In this document: in pieces, positions 33,995 to 42,136 of the stretch
Layout of the letters: the number at the start of each line of letters is the position of its first letter
Position numbering within the stretch: position 1 is the stretch's first letter
Notes under the pieces: model-generated
Databases searched by the model: none
Told to the model about the DNA's origin: nothing
What the model saw: the letters and a program-made list of their open reading frames with translations, nothing else
Position numbers and translations under genes: made by a program
Assembly (NCBI GenBank): GCA_964551445.1
Contig: CAZKCG010000012.1
Coordinates: 1-64,000, forward strand
Reading direction: 5' to 3'
From: DAOPXV01 sp964551445
Lineage (GTDB): Bacteria > Muiribacteriota > UBA9980
Length of the DNA stretch: 64,000 nucleotides

Positions 33995-35227
33995 TTAGTT
34001 GTTAGAGATCCATTCCTGATAAACTTCCGGGAACGGCTTCAGCGCTCTGTCTAATATTCCATGGATATGCGCAATAGTTACGCCGTAGTTAATTATCGGA
34101 ACGCCTTTTACTTCAGCCGCCTCGATGCGCGACAGCATTTCTTTTCTGTTCAAAACGCACCCTGCGCAATGCACGACGAGTTTATAATCCGTCACGTTCT
34201 CTGGATAATCGCGGCCCGAGCAGAAATCGAACTCGACCTTCTCCTCTATGTGCTGGCGGATCCAGCGCGGGATCTTGACGCGGCCTATATCGTCCGGCTG
34301 CTGGTGGTGGGTGCACGCCTCCGAAACCAGAACACGATCGCCGGGTTTAAGATCTCTAAGCGTTTTCGCCCCGTTGACAAGCTTCATAAGATCTCCCTTG
34401 TAGCGGGCGAAAAGTATTGAGAACGAGGTCAAAAGAACATCCTGCGGCGTATCAGCCGAAACCTTCATAAAAGCCTGTGAATCGGTCACGACGAGCTTCG
34501 GCTTCTGTTTCATGTTCGAAAGCGCCCAGCGCAGCTCGCGCTCCTTGACGACATACGCCAGCGCGTCGCTGTCGAGTATGTCGCGTATCGTCTGGACCTG
34601 CGGCAGAATAAGCCGGCCCTTTGGCATTCCAGTGTCTATAGGAATAACCAGCACGACCGTCTCGCCGGGCTTTACAAGATCGCCGAGTATGGACGGCTGT
34701 TCGAAATTTTTAGGACTGTTCGCTATTATAAGATTTTTTAATTCGGATATGCCCTCTTTTTTTAACGCGCTGACCATAATGTAAGTATAGTCGTGATCGT
34801 TCATTTCTCTTACAAGATCGGGATCGGGAGAGGTCATGTCGACCTTGTTGATAACTATTAAAAAGGGCGTTTCATTTTCTTTCAGCGCGGATATTATTTC
34901 CTCGTCGAAACGCGTGTAACCTTCCGGCGTTATCACGACAAGGGCTATATCGGTCTTAGATATAACCTCGCGCGTCTTTTTGACCCGCAGGCCTCCAAGT
35001 TCTCCGATATCGTCGATCCCGGCCGTGTCTATTAAAACGACAGGGCCTATCGGAAGTATCTCCATGGCCTTATAAACCGGATCCGTGGTGGTTCCGGCCT
35101 GCTCCGACACTATTGCAGCGTTCTGATTGGTGATGGCGTTGATAAGGCTTGACTTTCCCACATTACGCTTTCCGAATATAGCGATGTGGAGCCTGTTGGC
35201 GGTTGGGGTCTGATTCAGTTGTGACAT
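33995..35227 (-). CDS. hydF: [FeFe]-hydrogenase H-cluster maturation GTPase
   Basis: 410 residues. HydF is the scaffold that receives the 2Fe subcluster built by HydE and HydG and delivers it to apo-hydrogenase. The N-terminal GTPase has the P loop GKRNVGKS (19-26), G2 Thr in AGTTTDP, DTAG and NKVD. The C-terminal cluster domain has CTHHQQPDD (about 305-313) and HCAGC (about 357-361), the CxHH...HCxxC arrangement that binds the 4Fe-4S cluster. The start ATG follows directly on the TAA of the upstream exported protein, so the two are co-transcribed. HydE, HydG and the hydrogenase itself are not in the window. Confidence 0.95.
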   Translation of the reverse strand: MSQLNQTPTANRLHIAIFGKRNVGKSSLINAITNQNAAIVSEQAGTTTDPVYKAMEILPIGPVVLIDTAGIDDIGELGGLRVKKTREVISKTDIALVVITPEGYTRFDEEIISALKENETPFLIVINKVDMTSPDPDLVREMNDHDYTYIMVSALKKEGISELKNLIIANSPKNFEQPSILGDLVKPGETVVLVIPIDTGMPKGRLILPQVQTIRDILDSDALAYVVKERELRWALSNMKQKPKLVVTDSQAFMKVSADTPQDVLLTSFSILFARYKGDLMKLVNGAKTLRDLKPGDRVLVSEACTHHQQPDDIGRVKIPRWIRQHIEEKVEFDFCSGRDYPENVTDYKLVVHCAGCVLNRKEMLSRIEAAEVKGVPIINYGVTIAHIHGILDRALKPFPEVYQEWISNN

Positions 35228-36229
35228 TTACTGCTTCTTTCCAGGGAAATCGAAGAGCGAAATAATATATCCGTCCTCATTCCCGGAGGCAAATAATACC
35301 TCGTTGTCGTTTTTCATTCGCACATAGCGCATCGTAAGCATTTCAGGCGATATCGGGGCGTCTATGCGGGAGACGGTCTTTCCGTCCGGACCTAATTTCA
35401 AAACAAGCGCGTCCGTCGGGGCGTCCTGATTCGCGCCAAGGACGGCGTATATCATTATAGACCGGTCGGATGTTTCGCCGAGAGCTATAAGATTTTGAAC
35501 CTGTTTATCAAACGCTATATTCATAAGCTGGGCCAGAAGCTCTTTTCCGAATTTAAAGGCGCGCGCCTTGACCATGAACGGCGGTTTGTTCTCGGACGGC
35601 ATCTCAAGTTTGAGGCATCTGGAGCCGGACAGCAGCAGAGTCTGGGCGTTGGTTATATTAGTGCTTTCTATAAATTCGCCGGTGCCCTTCATTAAAAATA
35701 TTTTTTCAGAATCCGGATCCTCGACGAGAATGTTCCCGGAAGCGTCAGATGAAATTCTCATTATGGTTTTAATTTCAAAAGCCGGTTTTATCTTCTCTAT
35801 AAATTTTCCATCCTTTGAAATTTTATAGAGAACTTTTTCACGCGAACTTGAAACCGCGACGCTCTCATCAGGCATAACCGCGATATCGGTATAGAGCATT
35901 GTTTCAGGGCCGAGCTTTTTTTCAAGGTCGTATTTCCACTCGAATTTACGGTCTTTTCCGTAGCAGATAAGCCTGTAATTGGGGGCGTCAAGTACGTAGA
36001 GACGGTCTCCCGATGTTAAAAAGCTCGTCGGCGATATAAAATCACATACCGCGAGCTCGGGCGTGGCCGCTCCGACACGGCCGGCTTCCGAACCCCAGGG
36101 GGCCGTAAAAAAGACTTTTCCGGACGGAGCGTTAGCCGAAGGTTCGTTTTCAAGAGCGAAAGCCGGACAGGAACAAACAAACCCCGTCAAAAAGAAAACA
36201 ATAAGTAAACCCGCAAGTTTTTTATTCAT
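35228..36229 (-). CDS. Exported beta-propeller-like protein upstream of hydF
   Basis: 333 residues with a Sec signal peptide (SCPAFA|LEN near 26). Repeated strands such as SGDRLYVLDAPNYRLICYGKDRKFEWKY, IAVMPDESVAVSSSREKVLYKISKDGKFIEKI and DASGNILVEDPDSEKIFLMKGTG resemble NHL/SMP-30 beta-propeller blades. The C-terminal part (GPDGKTVSRIDAP, YVRMKNDNEVLFASG) continues the pattern. It is a likely periplasmic binding protein with no catalytic motif seen. Its stop codon touches the hydF start, which is unexpected for an exported protein; a functional link to hydrogenase maturation is not shown. The promoter is at 36411-36439. Confidence 0.75.
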   Translation of the reverse strand: MNKKLAGLLIVFFLTGFVCSCPAFALENEPSANAPSGKVFFTAPWGSEAGRVGAATPELAVCDFISPTSFLTSGDRLYVLDAPNYRLICYGKDRKFEWKYDLEKKLGPETMLYTDIAVMPDESVAVSSSREKVLYKISKDGKFIEKIKPAFEIKTIMRISSDASGNILVEDPDSEKIFLMKGTGEFIESTNITNAQTLLLSGSRCLKLEMPSENKPPFMVKARAFKFGKELLAQLMNIAFDKQVQNLIALGETSDRSIMIYAVLGANQDAPTDALVLKLGPDGKTVSRIDAPISPEMLTMRYVRMKNDNEVLFASGNEDGYIISLFDFPGKKQ

Positions 36230-36410
36230 TATTTAGCACCTTCCATTTTTATTTCTGATTAAAATGATAAGACCGGCCGGAATATAGTTCGGCCTTGAAG
36301 AAATAATACGGCCGTTCAAGCCGGAACAGACAAACGCAAACTGGTTTTTAATATTTCGGGCAGAACGGTTTTATTTTTCAAATCTTAAATTATAATTCTT
36401 AGCGGTTTTC

Positions 36411-36439
36411 ATAATACAAAGATTTTAAAAAATTGTCAA
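36411..36439 (-). promoter_or_regulatory. Sigma-70 promoter of the propeller-hydF operon
   Basis: Minus strand TTGACA (36434-36439), 17 bp, TATTAT (36411-36416). The leader is about 175 nt. Confidence 0.75.
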
Positions 36440-36480
36440 CTTGAAAATTTATTTTTATGCAATAAATATACAATAAATAG

Positions 36481-36509
36481 TTGACAAAATCACATTTATC
36501 CATTAAAAT
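36481..36509 (+). promoter_or_regulatory. Sigma-70 promoter of the secreted metallo-beta-lactamase fusion
   Basis: TTGACA (36481-36486), 17 bp, TAAAAT (36504-36509). It is divergent from the promoter at 36411-36439, with 41 bp between the two -35 boxes. Confidence 0.8.
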
Positions 36510-36586
36510 TGATGTATATAAAAATTTACCCGCGTTTTTTTTGTCATAAAATATAGAAAACACAGAAAATTCGCTGTTTTTAAATG

Positions 36587-36624
36587 AACTCAACTGGCCT
36601 GCCGCGAGATCGCGGTATGGGAGT
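36587..36624 (+). promoter_or_regulatory. Leader hairpin followed by a U-rich tract
   Basis: AACTC...GAGTT outer stem with a perfect CCGCG-AGAT-CGCGG inner stem, then TTTTTGG and further T-rich sequence, all inside the 180 nt leader. The remainder of the 460 bp gap (36230-36693) is AT-rich and holds only the two promoters. Confidence 0.5.
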
Positions 36625-36693
36625 TTTTGGTTATTTGTCCTTTTCCTTTTTGAGTTTGATTTAATTTTTTTAATATATCGAGGGGGTATTTGT

Positions 36694-39396
36694 ATGAAGT
36701 ATTTCAAAGGTATGACTCGCAATTTCCTTGTATTTTCGATCTGTTTCCTCATCCTGGCGGTTTTCGTCACGACCGGCGTGAACGCTCAGGAAAAAAGCAA
36801 TTTATTAAAGGTGACCTATCTCGAGGTAGGCCAGGGCGACTGTGAAATAATCAGGACGCCTTCCGGCAAGGTTATCATGATCGACGCCGGCGACGACACC
36901 GAATACGCCGCCGAAAATTATATTATTCCTTATCTTGAAGCCAACGGCATCAAAAAAATAGACATCCTCGTAATTTCCCACGCCCATCGCGATCATATAG
37001 GCGGACTTACAGCCCTTATACCGAAATACGAATTCGGCGCCGTTTATGAGAATCAGCCTTCGGTTTCACAGATATACGCAGATGTCATGACCCAGTTCAA
37101 AAAGAAAGGCGTTCCGGTTCACAAGGCATGGAAAGGCGATAAGCTCGATTTCGGCGACGGCATTGAAACAACCGTCCTTCATCCTTCAAAAGAATGGACC
37201 GCCGCCAACACCAGAACCACCCCGGATTCGAAAAATCTTCCCCGCCCGCTTTTCACGGATGATTCGACCGTACTTAGAAAACCCAAGGCTGACGGCGCTG
37301 AAACTACGGCTGGTGAAGAGAACCTGAATAATTTCTCCGTCGTTTTAAGAATGCAGTATAAAAATATAGTATATAACTTCTCCGGCGACGCCGAAAAAGA
37401 AGCCGAAGAACACCTCATGCAGCAGAACGACGAAAAGCTCCTTCCATGTACTATATATAAAGTCGCTCATCACGGCTCGAAAACGTCGTCCACCCCGGAT
37501 TATCTCACCAAGCTCAAACCCGATCTCAGCGTTTTATCATGCGGCGTAGACAACAAATTCAAACATCCGCACGCTGACACCGTTAAAAATCTTGAATTCT
37601 ACACTAAAGTTATAAACAGGACCGATCAGGACAAAACGGTTGAAACCTGGACCGACGGAATAAAACTTAACCATTCATGCAACAGCACGCCGAACGTTCT
37701 CGTGACCGGCCCTGACGTAACCGGAACTACGCCTTATTCGGCAACCATCGAATGGCAGACGTCGCACCTTTCAACGACGAAGGTCAAGTTCATCGAAAAT
37801 AGCGGCACCGCTTCAAACACGAAACTGCTTCCCGATTTCGCCATGAACCATAAAATAACGGTCTCAGGCCTGAAACCCAAAACCACATACAACTTCGAGA
37901 TCGAATCCATAGCAAAGAAAGACTCCGCTCAGATAGTCACCGCGGCAGGCACATTTCAGACGACCGACGAGATAGCCGGCGGCGTATCGGTGGCGTCTAT
38001 CGTTGCCAAGCCCGTAAAACCCATAATATTCGAGCCCGTCAACATAACCGTAAAGGTCGCCGGAACTCCCGCTAAAGCAAAACTCATGCTCTACGAAGAC
38101 GCGGTCTCGCCTAAAAACGTTTACTCGAACGGCGCGACCATCCCCGCGAACGGAACCGTCAATTTCAAATGGGTCCCCAAACAGAGTAAACATTACGAAC
38201 TCTTCGCGGTCGTAGCCGACGTCGACAGAATTTACGCCATCGGCTCTTTAAATATAGATGTCATAAGAAGAATAGCCGTGATCGACGAGGCACATCTCAA
38301 CATGATGAAGGGCAACTACGAAAGCATGAAGGTTGACCTTTATTCACGCGGTTTCGACGTTATAAATAATACCGAACGCATAACGGCCTCCACGCTTAAA
38401 GGCGCTTCGGTTCTTATAATCCCTGAATTCTCAACATCCGAGGCCGGCCTCAACGCGGGCGAACTCACCGTCGTTAAAAAATTCGTGGACGCGGGCGGAA
38501 GCCTTCTTATGATCGGAAGAGCCGATTTCGGCGGATACGCATATCCCCAGACGCTTAACAAGGTCCTCGAACAGGTAGGTTCCAACATCCGCGTAAATAA
38601 CGACGAAGTTCTCGACCCGACCAACAGCCCCGCCGGCGGAAACGTCGCATTCATATTATTCATGCACCTCTTCGATAACCGCGTAATATCGCCCGAAGTA
38701 AAAAGCATCATCAGTAAAGGCAGCGCCTCATTATTAAACTCGAAGATGAAACCCATAACTGCCGCCGACAAAACCATAATCCCGATATGCTACGGCGACG
38801 ACGACACATATAACATAGACTCGGACAACGCCGGGAACGGCGTAATATACCCGAAAGGCACTCCAGTGGTCGTTGACGCGGCCGAAGTAATGCCTTCAGG
38901 CGGAAAAGTGGCCGTATTCGGTTCTCCTCACGTCAGCGCAGGTTTTTACGCCAACACCGCGGCGCACCAGACGCCTCTTTACAATTTCAACGTATTCACA
39001 TGGCTCTCACATCCCGCAAAAAAACGCGACGTGGAAGAACTTTCCCGCGAAATGTCATATATCTCCGAAGGTTCCGAAGACATAGTCGCCGAGGACGGAT
39101 CCGTTAACCAGTCGGCCGTTATCAGCGCTTCGATAAGAGCCGATAAAACTTCCGCGAAACTTCTCGAACAGTTCGACTACACCAACGGAAAGATCGAGAC
39201 CTCGCTTGATAATTTCCTCAGATTCTTCGAAGGCGGAAGCGTCAGCAACCTTAACAGCTTCTCGGACGTGATAAAAAAGGTCCTTGACAGAGTCAGGTAT
39301 GAAACCGTTGAAAATCCTCAATTGATGGTCACATTGAAAGACAAGATCAACCTTTTGGAAGAGCTCTACAAAAAATCGCAGAAACGCAATAAATAA
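36694..39396 (+). CDS. Secreted ComEC-type metallo-beta-lactamase with fibronectin III and further domains
   Basis: 900 residues. A signal peptide ends near VNA|QEK (31). Residues about 36-325 are a metallo-beta-lactamase of the ComEC/Rec2 type: VGQGDCEII, VIMIDAGDD, the metal motif SHAHRDHIGG (His96, His98, Asp100, His101), FSGDAEKEAEEHL and VAHHGSKTS. Residues about 330-425 form a fibronectin type III domain (SATIEWQTSHLST, NFEIESI). Another beta domain follows (about 430-525), then an alpha/beta domain resembling a class-I glutamine-amidotransferase-like fold (IAVIDEAHLNMM, ASVLIIPEF, VDAGGSLLMIGRADFGG), and a helical C-terminus. ComEC-type domains may cut nucleic acid; this one would act outside the inner membrane. 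GGGGG precedes the ATG. Confidence 0.85.
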   Translation: MKYFKGMTRNFLVFSICFLILAVFVTTGVNAQEKSNLLKVTYLEVGQGDCEIIRTPSGKVIMIDAGDDTEYAAENYIIPYLEANGIKKIDILVISHAHRDHIGGLTALIPKYEFGAVYENQPSVSQIYADVMTQFKKKGVPVHKAWKGDKLDFGDGIETTVLHPSKEWTAANTRTTPDSKNLPRPLFTDDSTVLRKPKADGAETTAGEENLNNFSVVLRMQYKNIVYNFSGDAEKEAEEHLMQQNDEKLLPCTIYKVAHHGSKTSSTPDYLTKLKPDLSVLSCGVDNKFKHPHADTVKNLEFYTKVINRTDQDKTVETWTDGIKLNHSCNSTPNVLVTGPDVTGTTPYSATIEWQTSHLSTTKVKFIENSGTASNTKLLPDFAMNHKITVSGLKPKTTYNFEIESIAKKDSAQIVTAAGTFQTTDEIAGGVSVASIVAKPVKPIIFEPVNITVKVAGTPAKAKLMLYEDAVSPKNVYSNGATIPANGTVNFKWVPKQSKHYELFAVVADVDRIYAIGSLNIDVIRRIAVIDEAHLNMMKGNYESMKVDLYSRGFDVINNTERITASTLKGASVLIIPEFSTSEAGLNAGELTVVKKFVDAGGSLLMIGRADFGGYAYPQTLNKVLEQVGSNIRVNNDEVLDPTNSPAGGNVAFILFMHLFDNRVISPEVKSIISKGSASLLNSKMKPITAADKTIIPICYGDDDTYNIDSDNAGNGVIYPKGTPVVVDAAEVMPSGGKVAVFGSPHVSAGFYANTAAHQTPLYNFNVFTWLSHPAKKRDVEELSREMSYISEGSEDIVAEDGSVNQSAVISASIRADKTSAKLLEQFDYTNGKIETSLDNFLRFFEGGSVSNLNSFSDVIKKVLDRVRYETVENPQLMVTLKDKINLLEELYKKSQKRNK

Positions 39397-39428
39397 TCAG
39401 TAACCGAAATATATATCCGGTCCTTTTT

Positions 39429-39463
39429 CAGTGGCGGCATAGATTTGCCGCCACTGATTTTTA
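39429..39463 (+). terminator. Strong intrinsic terminator
   Basis: CAGTGGCGGCA-TAGATT-TGCCGCCACTG, a perfect 11 bp stem (39429-39456), followed by ATTTTTATT. Confidence 0.88.
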
Positions 39464-39524
39464 TTGAAACGATCAACATTTATAAATGCAGCGGTCTTCT
39501 CCGGGAACGCAAAAATTTAATACA

Positions 39525-39553
39525 TTGAAAATTTTCAATAAATATGGTATAAA
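39525..39553 (+). promoter_or_regulatory. Promoter of the DUF445 gene giving a near-leaderless transcript
   Basis: TTGAAA (39525-39530), 17 bp, TATAAA (39548-39553). The expected start near 39560 is about 8 nt before the ATG, with no ribosome site. Confidence 0.65.
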
Positions 39554-39567
39554 TTCTATTTGAAATT

Positions 39568-40797
39568 ATGTTTAAAAAATATATGAAAAGCACATATATG
39601 GCCCCCCTGTCGCTTGTCGCCGCCATGATAGGTTTTATTCTCACATGCAAGGCTCAGAGCGAAGGTTTAAAGTTCATCCGCGCGTTCTTCGAAGCGGCCC
39701 TGGTCGGCGGCCTCGCGGACTGGTTCGCTGTCGTCGCGCTCTTCAGGCATCCAATGAACCTTCCCATTCCGCACACTTCGATACTTAAAAAGAACCGCAA
39801 AAAAATAACGGAACGCATAGTCGATATGCTTCAAAATAAATGGCTCACGAAAGAGGCCATCTCAAAAAAGATCGCAAGCTATGATTTTTCGCTCGAGGCC
39901 GCGAAATTCATCGAGTCCGAAAAGGAAAGCGCCGAGATCAAAGATTTTATCGGTTCGCTCATAACCGAAGCCATCGCGCGCGTTAAAGACTCCAACATCA
40001 ATTTCATGAAATTCATCGAAAGAATAAACGCCGAAATAAGTAAGATCAATCTTCTCGATCCGGCTCTTGGCGCGGTGGAAAAGAACTTCGACAAAATAAG
40101 GATACTGCTTCTCACCGAAGCCGAAAACTGGCTGATAAAGCCGGAAGCCACATATATTTTAAAAGAAAAGATCAGAGGCGTCGTCTTAAATTACGCCCAG
40201 AAATATGAAATGGTTAAAACGGCCGTTGAGTTCGGCGAAACCATCGGCGTGTTAAATTACGAAACGATGACCCACGAACTCGTGAAGATCCTTTTAAAAG
40301 AGTTTTCGGAGGCTAAGGACGATCCCGGCCACGAGATCTGCATGCAGCTTGAAAAAATATTCAAAAGCCTCATCGGCAAATTGAAAGCGAATGAAAAACT
40401 CGAGGCGCTGCCGTCCATAATTTTTTCGATGGTAGCCGCGAGCCTTAACATACCGGAACTTCTTTTCAAGGAACTCGAATCCAGCCGCAAAGATATCGAA
40501 GACTTCGTTTACGGACTCGTCTATTCATACGCTGAAGCCCTTAAGGCCAACGAAAGCGTGAGCGGCCGTTTCAATTCCTGGACGCGCGAGCAGATATCGG
40601 AGTTCGTCAACAACAACCACGAAGAGATCGGAAAGATCGTTCACGACAATATCGAAAGCATCAACGACGACGACCTCGTCAACCAGATCGAGGAAAAGGT
40701 CGGAGAAGACCTTCAATACATCAGGATCAACGGCGCCATAGTCGGCGGCCTCGTCGGAACCATCATTTACGCCTTTCACAGATTCATATTAAATTAA
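39568..40797 (+). CDS. DUF445 family membrane protein
   Basis: 409 residues. The N-terminal helix and the signature FEAALVGGLADWFAVVALFRHPMNLPIPHTSILKKNRKKI mark DUF445 (YjiN-like). The long middle is helical and soluble. The C-terminus ends in a second membrane helix (YIRINGAIVGGLVGTIIYAFHRFIL), giving a hairpin-like inner-membrane protein with a large soluble domain. Biochemical function is not established. It has its own promoter and lacks a Shine-Dalgarno site, consistent with a near-leaderless mRNA; a GTG or ATG further in has no better site. Confidence 0.88.
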   Translation: MFKKYMKSTYMAPLSLVAAMIGFILTCKAQSEGLKFIRAFFEAALVGGLADWFAVVALFRHPMNLPIPHTSILKKNRKKITERIVDMLQNKWLTKEAISKKIASYDFSLEAAKFIESEKESAEIKDFIGSLITEAIARVKDSNINFMKFIERINAEISKINLLDPALGAVEKNFDKIRILLLTEAENWLIKPEATYILKEKIRGVVLNYAQKYEMVKTAVEFGETIGVLNYETMTHELVKILLKEFSEAKDDPGHEICMQLEKIFKSLIGKLKANEKLEALPSIIFSMVAASLNIPELLFKELESSRKDIEDFVYGLVYSYAEALKANESVSGRFNSWTREQISEFVNNNHEEIGKIVHDNIESINDDDLVNQIEEKVGEDLQYIRINGAIVGGLVGTIIYAFHRFILN

Positions 40798-40842
40798 TTC
40801 CCTGAAAACATTTCTATATTTTCTGAAATTAAAAAATCAAAT

Positions 40843-40867
40843 CCGGGACCAGGCTTCCCGGCTTTTT
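40843..40867 (+). terminator. Intrinsic terminator of the DUF445 gene
   Basis: CCGGGA-CCAGGCT-TCCCGG (40843-40861, short loop) followed by CTTTTT. Confidence 0.75.
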
Positions 40868-41000
40868 CGCGTGTATGGCGCATGAATACCGCTTGCGGGA
40901 AAATCGATAAAAATATATAAATATTTTCTGTTTTTTACCGATATTTATTCAAAATACATAAAAAAATATATAAATATACACAATTTTGGGGGGTTTACAA

Positions 41001-42029
41001 ATGAATAAAGTTAATTTTACGAACGAAAATCTTTCTCTTCGCACTCAGGAGCTCTTAAAAGCCTACACCGCTAAAAAAGCGGCAAATCCATCGGCGAACT
41101 CAGCCGGCCTTTCATACGACGAACTTATCGCGAAAGTTTCAAAAGAAACGGAAACCCGTCTTCAAAGTTTAAGAGCCGGATCTAAAGAAGCGCCTAAAAT
41201 GGCGACACTCGATGAGATAGCGGCCGATAAAACGAATGTCTTAAATATTAAAAAAGATCATTTCACGCCCGTCATTATTGCGGACAACGTCGAAACGAAA
41301 GTTTATACCGGCCCGATAGACAAACTCGGCGAAAAAGCCGCCGCGGTTAAAAATGAAGCGGCCGCGAACGACAAAGCCGCCGGAACGGTAGAACGCACTT
41401 TCACTTATAAAAAAGCGGTTGACGAACTGGCTTTAAAATATAACGTAAATGAAAAAATGAAGACCAGAAATATAGACGGCGAACTTAACGAACTCATCGC
41501 AAAAAGGCTCACCGGAACTAAAAACGAAGCTTTGATGATAAGATCGGATATGCCGACCACCGTCCAGAACTACCAGGTAAAAAAAGGCGACACTCTCGCC
41601 GGCATAGCCAAGGCCGTTTATAACGACGCGTTCATGTTCAAAAACATCGCGGCCGTTAACGAACAGAAAGCCCCTTATAAGCTCGCCGAAGGCCAGAATT
41701 TAAGGATCGTTTATCATCAGGTAAAAGCCGGCGAGAACGATACTTTCGAAAGCATATCAAAAAAATACACCGATAATAAAGTACCCGCTAACACGCTTGC
41801 CATGATCAATAACGGCGCCGCGCTCAAAGCCGGCGACTCAGTGCTGATACCCGTTCAGTTCACTCCCGTGGACAACATGGAAAACATAGCCGCCGAAAAA
41901 CCTCAGCAGAAACAGGCTGAAAATGTTCAGGTCGCTAAAATGCCCGTTGAAGCCAGAGAACCCGAAGTAGAGGCGGTCAGACGGCAGATCGAAAAATACG
42001 CTTCCCAGATCGAGCGGATCAATCTCTAA
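41001..42029 (+). CDS. LysM-domain protein without a signal peptide
   Basis: 342 residues from ATG 41001 (GGGGGG 7 nt upstream). Residues about 1-190 are Lys/Ala/Glu-rich and helical. A LysM domain lies at about 192-240 (NYQVKKGDTLAGIAKAVYNDAFMF... with the AEGQNLRIV end), and a second at about 243-290 (HQVKAGENDTFESISKKYTDN..., LKAGDSVLIPV). LysM modules bind N-acetylglucosamine polymers such as peptidoglycan. No Sec signal is seen, which is odd for a wall-binding protein; it may use another route or serve a cytoplasmic/structural role as in YgaU-like proteins. It precedes the secretin-like gene by 107 bp. Confidence 0.82.
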   Translation: MNKVNFTNENLSLRTQELLKAYTAKKAANPSANSAGLSYDELIAKVSKETETRLQSLRAGSKEAPKMATLDEIAADKTNVLNIKKDHFTPVIIADNVETKVYTGPIDKLGEKAAAVKNEAAANDKAAGTVERTFTYKKAVDELALKYNVNEKMKTRNIDGELNELIAKRLTGTKNEALMIRSDMPTTVQNYQVKKGDTLAGIAKAVYNDAFMFKNIAAVNEQKAPYKLAEGQNLRIVYHQVKAGENDTFESISKKYTDNKVPANTLAMINNGAALKAGDSVLIPVQFTPVDNMENIAAEKPQQKQAENVQVAKMPVEAREPEVEAVRRQIEKYASQIERINL

Positions 42030-42034
42030 AATAA

Positions 42035-42057
42035 ACCGGAACGACCCGGTAATTTTT
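42035..42057 (+). terminator. Weak terminator
   Basis: ACCGG-AACGAC-CCGGT stem followed by AATTTTTA; 5 bp stem only. Confidence 0.4.
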
Positions 42058-42136
42058 ATATGAATTACTGGCGGCGCGCCGACGAAAACGAGGCGCACCG
42101 TCATATTTAATATTTTTCGGGAAGGGAAGTTCGATT

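Noticed and set aside
36399..36770. 123-codon minus-strand frame over the divergent promoters
   Set aside because: AT-rich, Lys/Asn-rich translation unlike local genes; it would cover both promoters and the start of the secreted hydrolase.
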